From Pseudomonadota bacterium (GTDB lineage Bacteria; Pseudomonadota; Gammaproteobacteria; Xanthomonadales; Rhodanobacteraceae), in the NCBI GenBank assembly GCA_018241365.1, contig JAFEDX010000191.1:1-64000 (forward strand): 64,000 bases of DNA, given 5' to 3'. A model generated the notes under the pieces. The model saw nothing but the letters and a program-made list of their open reading frames with translations, had not been told where the DNA came from and ran no database searches. A program made the translations under genes and the position numbers. How positions within the stretch are numbered: position 1 is the stretch's first letter; every line of letters begins with the position of its first letter. Below are positions 44,821 through 51,945 of this stretch, piece after piece.

Positions 44821-46120
44821 GGTCTGGTTGCGGATGCTGCTGTGGGTGACCATCGGGCTGGCATTGGTGTTGCTGTTGCGCAGGCCCGCGCGTCGAATGT
44901 TCGGCGCGGGGCCGGCGTTCACCCTGTGGCTGTTGCCCGCGGCACTGATATTCGCACCGCTGCTGCCGCGTGGCCTCGCGCCTGCCGCGGCGTGGTCGCT
45001 CCCGGCCATAGTGGTGACATCGCATGCCGTCGCTGCTGCGGACGCGACGGTGACGCTGGACTGGGTGCGCGTGCTGCTCGTGTTGTGGTTGGCCGGCGCA
45101 GCGGCAGGCCTCGCGCGGCTGGCGGTGTACTACCTGCGTTTGCGGCATGGTGTGCGGCGCGTGCCGATCGACTGGATGCCATGGCTGACGGATGCTGCAC
45201 CGGGCCTCGAACCGAGCCGCGTACGGATGCATGCCGCCGGTCCCGCCGTGCTGTGGGCGCTCCCACGCGCGCTGATCCTGCTGCCGGAAGACTTCGCGGA
45301 ACGTTTCGACAACGCCGCGACGCGCGAACTGGTGCTGCGCCACGAACTCACCCACGCAAGGCGCGGCGATGCATGTTGGAGCCTCTCGATGGAGATCGCC
45401 TGCGTGCTGTTGTGGTTCCATCCGTTGGTGTGGCTGGCGCGTCCGCGCTTTCGCCTGGATCAGGAGCTGGCCTGTGATGCCGCATCGTTGCGTGCGTTAC
45501 CCGGACGCGCCACGAGCTACGCGCACGCACTGCTGGACAGTGTTGCCGTGCAGCCCGCGCCGGCATTGATTTCGTGGCTCACCGAGCCGCAACTGAAGGA
45601 GAGGATCGCCATGCTTGCACGCATTCCGCCAGGCGCGTTTCGTCGTCGTACCGGCTTCATGGCTGTTGCCGCACTGTTGACGGGCGGTTTGCTCATCGCC
45701 GGTGGGCAAACACCGGTGGATGCTGCCACGGGTTCTTCGGCGCGTACCCAACCGTCGGTGGACATCGCCTACAAGAACAGCAATCCGCCAAAATACCCGG
45801 TGGATGCGTTGAGGAACCGCGAGCAGGGCATGGTGGTGTTGCGGGTACGGGTCGATGCAGCGGGCAGCGTCACCAAGGTGGATGTCGACGCCGCCAAGAC
45901 CACTGCTTCGTCGGCGGAGTTGCAGGCGGCGGCCGTCACGGCGGCCGAAGGCTGGAAATTCCTTCCGGGCCAGAAGAATGGCAAATCGGTCGGCGGCTGG
46001 ATCACGATTCCGGTGATCTTCTCGCTTGAACCCACGGGCACCTGTCCCGAAGGGCAGGCGCACGCGGCGAAAGCGCCGTTCCAGTGTGAGCAGGTATCTT
46101 CCACCGCTGCCTCCCCGTGA
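44813..46120 (+). CDS. M56 (BlaR1-like) membrane metallopeptidase with C-terminal TonB domain
   Basis: 435 residues. N-terminal transmembrane segments (MLLWVTIGLALVLLL, FTLWLLPAALIFAPLLPRG) lead to the cytosol-facing M56 domain with zinc motif His177-Glu-Leu-Thr-His181 (LRHELTHARRGD) and the third ligand Glu in FRLDQELACDAASL. After a further transmembrane helix (FMAVAALLTGGLLIAGG), residues about 340-420 form a TonB C-terminal-like domain (NPPKYPVDALRNREQGMVVL, RVDAAGSVTKVDVDAAKTTA). This TonB domain replaces the penicillin-binding sensor of BlaR1. It would cleave or inactivate the adjacent repressor on an envelope signal. Confidence 0.88.
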   Translation: MTEVWLRMLLWVTIGLALVLLLRRPARRMFGAGPAFTLWLLPAALIFAPLLPRGLAPAAAWSLPAIVVTSHAVAAADATVTLDWVRVLLVLWLAGAAAGLARLAVYYLRLRHGVRRVPIDWMPWLTDAAPGLEPSRVRMHAAGPAVLWALPRALILLPEDFAERFDNAATRELVLRHELTHARRGDACWSLSMEIACVLLWFHPLVWLARPRFRLDQELACDAASLRALPGRATSYAHALLDSVAVQPAPALISWLTEPQLKERIAMLARIPPGAFRRRTGFMAVAALLTGGLLIAGGQTPVDAATGSSARTQPSVDIAYKNSNPPKYPVDALRNREQGMVVLRVRVDAAGSVTKVDVDAAKTTASSAELQAAAVTAAEGWKFLPGQKNGKSVGGWITIPVIFSLEPTGTCPEGQAHAAKAPFQCEQVSSTAASP

Positions 46121-46159
46121 TCGAACGCGGGAAGCCCGTCAACCATCGAGACGAACTGC

Positions 46160-46687
46160 ATGCGTCGGAGCGGACTGCCGAATGTCTTGCTCGCCCTCGC
46201 CGCGGTTCTGATTTCCGCTTGTGGCACACGCACCGTGCTGAAACCGACCGCAAATCCCGAGACCAGCTGGAAGCTGATCACGCCGCCGGATGCGCCGCAC
46301 TACAGTCTGCAACCTGGCCAGCCGGCGAAACTTCCGGCGCCGATGATCGGCCACTTCGCGCCGCCGGTGCATCCCGTGGCGCTCGCAAAGCCCGGCATGC
46401 CGCCAGTGGTGGTAAAGGCGCAATTCGTGTTCGACCGTGACGGCAAGGTGAGCGAGGTCGTGATCCTTGCCGATTCGTTCACCGGTGCAGGACACATGCA
46501 GTTCGAAGACGCGGTGCGCGAGGCGGCGAAGGGTTGGGCCTTCACGCCGCTGGTGTTCGAGGAGTACAGCGGTGGTGGCGATATGCCGGTCAAGTTGAAG
46601 CGCGAGGCCAAGCCTTTCAGCCTGTGGTTCGAGTTCAGCTTCGACATGGTGAACGGCGGACCGGTGGTTGAAACCGTGAAACGTTGA
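46160..46687 (+). CDS. TonB-like lipoprotein
   Basis: 175 residues. Lipoprotein signal with the lipobox LISAC and lipidated Cys21. The mature part has a TonB C-terminal-like fold: PPVHPVALAKPGMPPVVVKA, QFVFDRDGKVSEVVILADSF, then FEDAVREAAKGWAFTPLVFE. It follows the M56 gene, whose own C terminus has the same fold, by 39 bp, and likely belongs to the same unit. Membrane anchoring through a lipid rather than a helix means it is not a normal ExbBD-coupled TonB. Confidence 0.78.
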   Translation: MRRSGLPNVLLALAAVLISACGTRTVLKPTANPETSWKLITPPDAPHYSLQPGQPAKLPAPMIGHFAPPVHPVALAKPGMPPVVVKAQFVFDRDGKVSEVVILADSFTGAGHMQFEDAVREAAKGWAFTPLVFEEYSGGGDMPVKLKREAKPFSLWFEFSFDMVNGGPVVETVKR

Positions 46688-46841
46688 GCTCGCGCGCAGG
46701 CGCCGCGGTTGCACTGCAACGATTCGACGCTTCGCCCGGCGGCTGGACGTCGGTGCACGAGCATCCGTGCAGAGGATTCGATGACGTTTAGCCAGTCGGA
46801 TCTTGCGCGCGGGCGCCGATTGGCCGCGGTGCGTCAGCTGG

Positions 46842-47207
46842 TCAATGCGGGCCGAACTCGTGGACCATCTGGGTCATGGTGCGGGCGACGCAAGCGGCGT
46901 CGCAACGGCCGGCGAGGAATCCCGAGCCGCACCCCATCAGTTCGGCAAGCACGCCCTGCAGGGCCTGGGCTTCAGCATCGTGCGGCCTGCCATCGCCGCC
47001 CGCGGCCCGTTCCTGTTCGGCGTAGTGGCGCACCGCCGACACCATGGTGTTGGCCATGCGGTTGGCGTCGATGTTGCCGCGCAGGAAATCGGGTGCGACG
47101 GCGACGGCCTGGGCCACTGCCGCGCGCATGCGCCCGGCCTGGGTGGATGCCTCCCCGGCAGTTCCCGCGCTGCCGCGCAGCCCTGCGTTGGTTGAATCGT
47201 GTTGCAT
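46842..47207 (-). CDS. Uncharacterised small protein with a C-terminal Cys cluster
   Basis: 121 residues, not recognised. Mostly helical and Ala/Arg-rich, with NIDANRMANTMVSAVRHYAE in the middle and ELMGCGSGFLAGRCDAACVA near the end carrying three cysteines. AAGGAG before the ATG at 47207 supports translation. It stands alone between the TonB-like lipoprotein and the symporter gene. The 154 bp upstream of its end (46688-46841) show no clear feature; a short plus-strand frame there was not accepted. Confidence 0.6.
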   Translation of the reverse strand: MQHDSTNAGLRGSAGTAGEASTQAGRMRAAVAQAVAVAPDFLRGNIDANRMANTMVSAVRHYAEQERAAGGDGRPHDAEAQALQGVLAELMGCGSGFLAGRCDAACVARTMTQMVHEFGPH

Positions 47208-47292
47208 CGTGAACTCCTTGGACAGAATTAGCATTGCCGCCATTATGCGCTTCGTCGCGATGGGGTATAGGCCCGCGGGGTTCAAGGCGTGC

Positions 47293-48831
47293 TCAATCGG
47301 GCACCGCATCCTCGTAGTCGTGGATTTGCGTGCGATCCGGCAATGGTTCGCGTCGCAGCATCGCGGCGACCGGCGTGGCGACGATCGCCACGATGAAGTT
47401 TGCCACCAGCGCGAGCAGGCCGATGTAGATGCCGTAATGCTGGCCACCGAACCCGACGGCATACACGGGTTTCAGGCCCTGGTGGTACGCGAGCGCGCTG
47501 CCCAACGCCATGCCGGCGATCCAGCCGAGCAGCAACGCCGGCGCGCGCAGCCAGCGCGTGAACAGGCCGCAGATCACCGCCGGGAAAATCTGCAGCATCC
47601 AGATGCCGCCGAGCAGTTGCAGGTCAATCGCGAATTTCGTCGGCAGGTACAGCACTGCCAGGAGCGCGCCGAATTTCACCAGCAGCGAAACGTTCTTGGC
47701 GATCCGTGATTCCTGTGCGTCGGTCAATCGATCATTGACATAAGCACGCCAGATGTTGCGGGTGAAAAGGTTGGCCGCGCCGATCGACATGATCGCGGCC
47801 GGCACCAGCGCGCCCAGCGCGATCGCGGCAAAGCAGAAGCCCGCGAACCAAGGCGGGAAGCTGGCGTTGATCAACGCGGGCACGGCCATCGAACCGTTCT
47901 TCACGTCGATGTGCGCGGCCAGTGCCATGTAGCCGAGCAGGGCGATCAGCCCCAGCAGAATGCTGTAGGCGGGCAGCCACACTGCATTGCGGCGGATGGT
48001 GTCGGGACCGTTGGCGGACAGCGTTGCGGTGGTCGCATGCGGGTACAGGAACAGCGCGAACGCGGAGCCCAGCGCCAGCGTCGCGAACGGCCAGTACTGG
48101 TCGGGCTTCAGGATCACGCCGGTGTCGCCGCCCTTGGCCGCGAATGCTTTTTCGGCCGCGGCGAACACCGCACCGTAGCCGCCCAGCTTGATTGGGATGA
48201 TGACGACGGCTGCGATCACGGTGATGTACAGCATGGCGTCCTTGATGAAGGCGATCAGCGCCGGTGCGCGCAGGCCGCTGGAATACGTGTACAGCGCGAG
48301 GATCACGAAGGCGATCAGGAGCGGTGTTTCCTTGCCGATTCCCAGTGCGCCAAAGCCCATCGCTTCGAAGACCACTTCGAGTCCCACCAGTTGCAACGCG
48401 ATGTAGGGCATCGTCGCCAGCACGCCGGTGATCGCCACCGCCAAGGCGAGACCGCGGCTGCCATAGCGGCCCTCGACAAAATCCGCGCTGGTGATCCAGC
48501 CGTGCTTGCGGCATACGTTCCACAGACGCGGCATGGTCAGGAACACGATCGGATATACGAACACGGTGTAGGGCATCGCGAAGAAACCGTAGGCGCCGAC
48601 GGCGTACACCAGCGCCGGCACCGCGATCAGGGTGTACGCGGTGTAAAGGTCGCCACCCAAGAGGAACCAGGTGACGAAGGCGCCGAAGCGGCGTCCGCCC
48701 AGACCCCATTCGTGCAGTTGCGAGAGGTCGCCGCGGCGCCAACGCGCGGCGACGAAACCCAGCACCGTGACCAGCGCGAAGAAAAACACGAACACGCCAA
48801 GTGCGGTCCAGTCCAGCTTCGCGCCACTCAT
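47293..48831 (-). CDS. Sodium:solute symporter (SSS family, MctP-like)
   Basis: 512 residues with about thirteen hydrophobic helices. LHEWGLGGRRFGAFVTWFLL, GDLYTAYTLIAVPALVYAVG, WITSADFVEGRYGSRGLALA and the AAIMSIGAANLFTRNIWRAY region are characteristic of sodium:solute symporters such as the monocarboxylate/amino-acid permease MctP. It would take up small organic acids with sodium or protons. The ATG overlaps the DUF3311 stop as ATGA, a pairing typical of this transporter group. Confidence 0.93.
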   Translation of the reverse strand: MSGAKLDWTALGVFVFFFALVTVLGFVAARWRRGDLSQLHEWGLGGRRFGAFVTWFLLGGDLYTAYTLIAVPALVYAVGAYGFFAMPYTVFVYPIVFLTMPRLWNVCRKHGWITSADFVEGRYGSRGLALAVAITGVLATMPYIALQLVGLEVVFEAMGFGALGIGKETPLLIAFVILALYTYSSGLRAPALIAFIKDAMLYITVIAAVVIIPIKLGGYGAVFAAAEKAFAAKGGDTGVILKPDQYWPFATLALGSAFALFLYPHATTATLSANGPDTIRRNAVWLPAYSILLGLIALLGYMALAAHIDVKNGSMAVPALINASFPPWFAGFCFAAIALGALVPAAIMSIGAANLFTRNIWRAYVNDRLTDAQESRIAKNVSLLVKFGALLAVLYLPTKFAIDLQLLGGIWMLQIFPAVICGLFTRWLRAPALLLGWIAGMALGSALAYHQGLKPVYAVGFGGQHYGIYIGLLALVANFIVAIVATPVAAMLRREPLPDRTQIHDYEDAVPD

Positions 48832-49016
48832 GCGCGCCGCCCGCGAAACACAATCCAGGTCAGCACCGCCGTGATCGCGATCCAGGCGAATTGCCACGCA
48901 TAGAAGAACGGCAACCCTGCGATCGTGGGGTCGATGCGGTTGTAGAACGGCGGCCACAACAACGCCACGAAAGGGATCAGCAGGATCAGCGGCAACCAGC
49001 GGCGGGATCTCCGCAT
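48828..49016 (-). CDS. DUF3311 small membrane protein, symporter partner
   Basis: 62 residues with two hydrophobic helices (WLPLILLIPFVALLWPPFYN and FAWIAITAVLTWIVF) and the DUF3311 motif PPFYNRIDPTIAGLPFFYAW-Q. Such proteins are regularly encoded next to SSS symporters and are thought to assist them. Translationally coupled to the symporter gene. Divergent from dgkA. Confidence 0.88.
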   Translation of the reverse strand: MRRSRRWLPLILLIPFVALLWPPFYNRIDPTIAGLPFFYAWQFAWIAITAVLTWIVFRGRRA

Positions 49017-49141
49017 GCGATGTCCTTGGCCGCGAGGCTCGCGGCGTTCGTCAAGTCATCGTATGCTCGCGGGCGGTCGCGGTCGCTGGCAAGTGCCGGA
49101 ATGGCCGTGGGGACTCATCTGCTCGCAGGGGAAAACCTGGC

Positions 49142-49513
49142 ATGCCCAGCAACGTCAATCGTGGACCGCGCCAGATCTGGGCGGCGTTGATCTGGTCGCT
49201 CAAGGGATTGCGTGCGGGTTGGTGCGTGGAAGCTTCGTTCCGGCTCGAAGTGATCCTGCTGGTGATCCTGTTCCCGATCGGGTTATGGCTGGGCGACGGC
49301 GCGCTCGAAAAAGCCTTGCTGGCGGGGTCGCTGCTGCCGGTGCCGGCAGCGGAACTGTTGAATTCGGGCATCGAGGCGCTGGCCGACAAACTATGGCCCG
49401 AACACAACCCGATCGCCGGACGCGTCAAGGATATGGGCTCGGCAGCGGTATTCCTGCTGATGCTCAACGTGCTGGTGATCTGGATCGTGATCCTGGGCGC
49501 GAGGCTGTCGTAG
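49142..49513 (+). CDS. dgkA: Diacylglycerol kinase
   Basis: 123 residues, normal for the trimeric membrane enzyme DgkA. It contains ASFRLEVILLVILFPIGLWL, the active-site helix AAELLNSGIEALADKLWPEH and KDMGSAAVFLLMLNVLVIWI. It phosphorylates diacylglycerol released during membrane-derived oligosaccharide and lipid modification reactions. ATG at 49142. A REP pair begins 4 bases before the end of its stop codon. Confidence 0.95.
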   Translation: MPSNVNRGPRQIWAALIWSLKGLRAGWCVEASFRLEVILLVILFPIGLWLGDGALEKALLAGSLLPVPAAELLNSGIEALADKLWPEHNPIAGRVKDMGSAAVFLLMLNVLVIWIVILGARLS

Positions 49514-49590
49514 GAGCCTGAGTGCGGGCGACCAAGACCCATCCATGGCCGCAAGCTTCGTGGTCGCGAGCGCGCCCGCTCCTGCGAACC
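49510..49590. repeat. REP inverted pair with nested hairpin, downstream of dgkA
   Basis: The plus half 49510-49533 begins GTAGGAGCCTG and ends GCGACC. The minus half 49561-49590 reads GCAGGAGCGGGC to GCGACC on the minus strand. Between them, 49535-49553 reads GCGGCCATGGATGGGTC on the minus strand, similar to the ATGGA-loop hairpins of the 110-bp repeat. The first half overlaps the dgkA stop codon. Confidence 0.75.
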
Positions 49591-49657
49591 CGTGGCATTG
49601 CGCGCGGGCACGGCGCATGCTGCAATCCGCACATCGGCCCCTCACGGAAACTCCGTC

Positions 49658-50314
49658 ATGCGCACCTTGAAGCTGTTGTTCACGGGCTTCGCCGTCTTGC
49701 TTGCCTGCGGCCTGTTGTCCGGCTGCGGCTACAACCAGATCCAGACCAAGGATGAAGCGGTCAAGGCGGCCTGGTCGGAAGTGCTCAACCAGTACCAGCG
49801 GCGTGCCGACCTGGTGCCGAACCTGGTGGCAACGGTGAAGGGTTACGCCGCGCACGAGGAACAGGTCTTCCGCGAGGTCACCGAGGCGCGTTCGAAGGTA
49901 GGACAGGTCACGGTCAACGCCGACGATGCGGCGTCGCTGGCGAAATACCAGGCGGCGCAAGGTGAGTTGTCCAGCGCGCTGACACGCCTGATGGCGGTTT
50001 CGGAGAACTATCCGAACCTGAAAGCCGACGGCTTGTTCCAGAACCTGCAGGCGCAGCTCGAGGGCACCGAAAACCGCATCACCGTGGCGCGCAACCGTTA
50101 CGTGCAGGCGGTGCAGGACTACAACAGCTATATCAGGGGTTTCCCGGTGAACCTGACCGCGAAGATGTTTGGTTACCAGGTGAAACCGAACTTCACGGTG
50201 GAAAACGAGGCCGCGATCTCGACTGCGCCAAAGGTCGATTTCGGCAGCGCGCCGGTCCCGCCAGCGCCGCCCACGGCTCCAACTGCGCCTGCGCCGGCAG
50301 CGAGCGCGCATTGA
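49658..50314 (+). CDS. LemA family lipoprotein
   Basis: 218 residues. Lipoprotein signal with LLSGCGYN, then the LemA helical domain: IQTKDEAVKAAWSEVLNQYQ, RRADLVPNLVATVKGYAAHE, LKADGLFQNLQAQLEGTENR, ITVARNRYVQAVQDYNSYIR and GFPVNLTAKMFGYQVKPNF. A Pro/Ala-rich tail follows. LemA proteins are envelope proteins of unclear function, almost always encoded with TPM-domain proteins, as here. ATG at 49658. Confidence 0.94.
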   Translation: MRTLKLLFTGFAVLLACGLLSGCGYNQIQTKDEAVKAAWSEVLNQYQRRADLVPNLVATVKGYAAHEEQVFREVTEARSKVGQVTVNADDAASLAKYQAAQGELSSALTRLMAVSENYPNLKADGLFQNLQAQLEGTENRITVARNRYVQAVQDYNSYIRGFPVNLTAKMFGYQVKPNFTVENEAAISTAPKVDFGSAPVPPAPPTAPTAPAPAASAH

Positions 50315-50342
50315 TGAATGTACGCATGAACCAGATGCTGTT

Positions 50343-50526
50343 CCCCTCTCCCTTCGGGAGAGGGGCAGGGGTGAGGGTCCGTGTTCGCTCATAAACCCAG
50401 CGCTGGCGCGTACCCTCACCCGGCCTTGCTCGCGCCATCCACGGCATTCGCCCTCCGGGCCGGCTGGCGCCGTTCACGGCTGATCCGGTCGGCCGTAGTC
50501 GGCCACCCTCTCCCGAAGGGAGAGGG
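50343..50526. repeat. Nested palindromic repeat between lemA and the first TPM gene
   Basis: CCCCTCTCCC-TTC-GGGAGAGGGG at 50343-50365 and CCCTCTCCC-GAA-GGGAGAGGG at 50505-50525 are the two ends. Inside, GGGTGAGGGT (50369-50378) pairs with ACCCTCACCC (50412-50421). The element fills the whole 225-bp gap within what is otherwise a conserved operon, and its last bases serve as the purine-rich region before the next start codon. Confidence 0.75.
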
Positions 50527-50539
50527 GAATGTGCGCTTG

Positions 50540-51448
50540 ATGGCAGGCATATTCGGCAAATTCGCTGCCCTCGCGATGTGTCTGTTTGCCTGCTCCGGCA
50601 TTGCGCGTGCCGATGTTGCGGTACCCGCACTGAAGGCGCGGGTCACGGATCTTACCGGCACGCTCACGCCGCAGCAGACGCAGCAGCTCGATTCACAGCT
50701 CGCGGCGCTGGAGCAACGCAAGGGCGCGCAGATCGTGGTGCTGATGCTGCCGAGCACGCAGCCCGACGACATTGCCGATTACGCCACCCGCGTGTTCGAC
50801 CAGTGGAAGATCGGGCGCAAGGGCGTCGATGATGGCGTGCTGGTGGTGGTGGCCAAGGACGACCATCGCGCGATGATTGAAACGGGATATGGACTGGAAG
50901 GCGCGATCCCGGATGCCGCCGCCTCCCGCATCATCCGCGAATACCTGTCGCCGAAGTTCAGGGTCGGCGATTTCTACGGCGGCTTGAACGATGCGATCGG
51001 TGCGTTGACCAAATTGATTGACGGCGAACCGCTGCCGCCACCGTTGCAGGGGCCGCAGCGCAGCAATGGGGGCATCGTGCACGGGCAGGATTGGTTCACC
51101 GGCTTGCTGGTTGCGGGCTTCGCGTTGTTCTGGGCGCGCGGCTTTTTTGCCTGGGTGCCGCGGACGCCGCGCGCGGGACTCGTGGCCGCCGCCGCCGGTG
51201 GCCTGTCGTGGCTGTTCAGCGGCCTCTGGCTGTTCGGCGTTGTGTTCGGGGTGCTGGGCTTGCTGGTCGGCTTTGCCGGAGGAGCAGGCGGAAGTTTCGC
51301 GCGGCGCGGTGGTTCCGGCGGATGGGGAGGAGGCTGGGGCGGGTTTGGCGGAGGCGGCTTCGGTGGCGGCGGATTCGGCGGTGGGGGCGGAGGTTTTTCC
51401 GGTGGCGGCGGCTCGACCGGCGGCGGCGGTGCTTCGGGGAGCTGGTGA
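50540..51448 (+). CDS. TPM-domain membrane protein with Gly-rich tail (YgcG-like)
   Basis: 302 residues. Signal peptide at about 1-24, a TPM domain at about 30-160 (ARVTDLTGTLTPQQTQQLDS, QIVVLMLPSTQPDDIADYAT, GVDDGVLVVVAKDDHRAMIE, YGLEGAIPDAAASRIIREYL), two to three transmembrane helices, and a C-terminal Gly/Ser/Phe repeat tail from about residue 245. This is the YgcG layout that accompanies LemA. The ATG at 50540 was chosen; a GTG at 50531 is possible. Its stop shares a base with the next start (TGATG). Confidence 0.92.
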   Translation: MAGIFGKFAALAMCLFACSGIARADVAVPALKARVTDLTGTLTPQQTQQLDSQLAALEQRKGAQIVVLMLPSTQPDDIADYATRVFDQWKIGRKGVDDGVLVVVAKDDHRAMIETGYGLEGAIPDAAASRIIREYLSPKFRVGDFYGGLNDAIGALTKLIDGEPLPPPLQGPQRSNGGIVHGQDWFTGLLVAGFALFWARGFFAWVPRTPRAGLVAAAAGGLSWLFSGLWLFGVVFGVLGLLVGFAGGAGGSFARRGGSGGWGGGWGGFGGGGFGGGGFGGGGGGFSGGGGSTGGGGASGSW

Positions 51449-51939
51449 TGGATGCGACGCGCTGGTTGCGACATTGGTTCCATGCGCCCGCCAGCCGGGC
51501 GTTTCCGCCTGATGCCATGCAGGAAATCCAGGCGGCGATCGCAGCGGGCGAAGCCAGGCACGACGGCGAAATCTGTTTTGCCGTCGAAGCGCGCTTGCCG
51601 GCACGTTATTTGATTGGCGGCCGCCGCGTGCGCGAACGCGCGGAGAGCGTGTTCGCCGATCTGAAGGTCTGGGATACCGAACGGCGCACCGGCGTGCTGA
51701 TCTACGTGCTGCTCGGCGATTACACCATCGAGATCATTCCCGATCGCGGGGTGGCGGCGCGCGTTCCGGCAGGCTCGTGGGATCGTATCGTCGGTTTCAT
51801 GGTCGAGCAGTTCCGCAAGGAACAGTGGAAGGAAGGCGTGCTGGCCGGCATCGAGGCCACCCACAACCTGCTCGAACTCTACCTGCCGCCCGGTCCCGGC
51901 CGGCGCAATGAATTGCCGGATGAACCAATCGTCCTGTAG
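51448..51939 (+). CDS. Second TPM-domain protein
   Basis: 163 residues, one cytosolic TPM-type domain: FPPDAMQEIQAAIAAGEARH, GEICFAVEARLPARYLIGGR, VRERAESVFADLKVWDTERR-TGVLIYVLLGDYTIEIIPDRG. No signal peptide. It is translated from an ATG overlapping the stop of the preceding TPM gene, completing the lemA-TPM-TPM cluster. It converges with the DUF255 gene, 6 bp between stops. Confidence 0.9.
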   Translation: MDATRWLRHWFHAPASRAFPPDAMQEIQAAIAAGEARHDGEICFAVEARLPARYLIGGRRVRERAESVFADLKVWDTERRTGVLIYVLLGDYTIEIIPDRGVAARVPAGSWDRIVGFMVEQFRKEQWKEGVLAGIEATHNLLELYLPPGPGRRNELPDEPIVL

Positions 51940-51945
51940 GCGGCG

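Noticed and set aside
44813-46120. Calling the M56 protein a beta-lactam sensor (BlaR1)
   Set aside because: The C-terminal domain is TonB-like and lacks penicillin-binding SxxK/YxN boxes; no beta-lactamase gene is adjacent.
46781-47212. Plus-strand start with AGAGGA before an ATG at 46781 (MTFSQSDLARGRRLAAVRQL)
   Set aside because: After about 30 residues the frame runs antisense through the better-supported gene at 46842-47207 and becomes Arg/Pro-rich; possibly a short peptide, but not supported.
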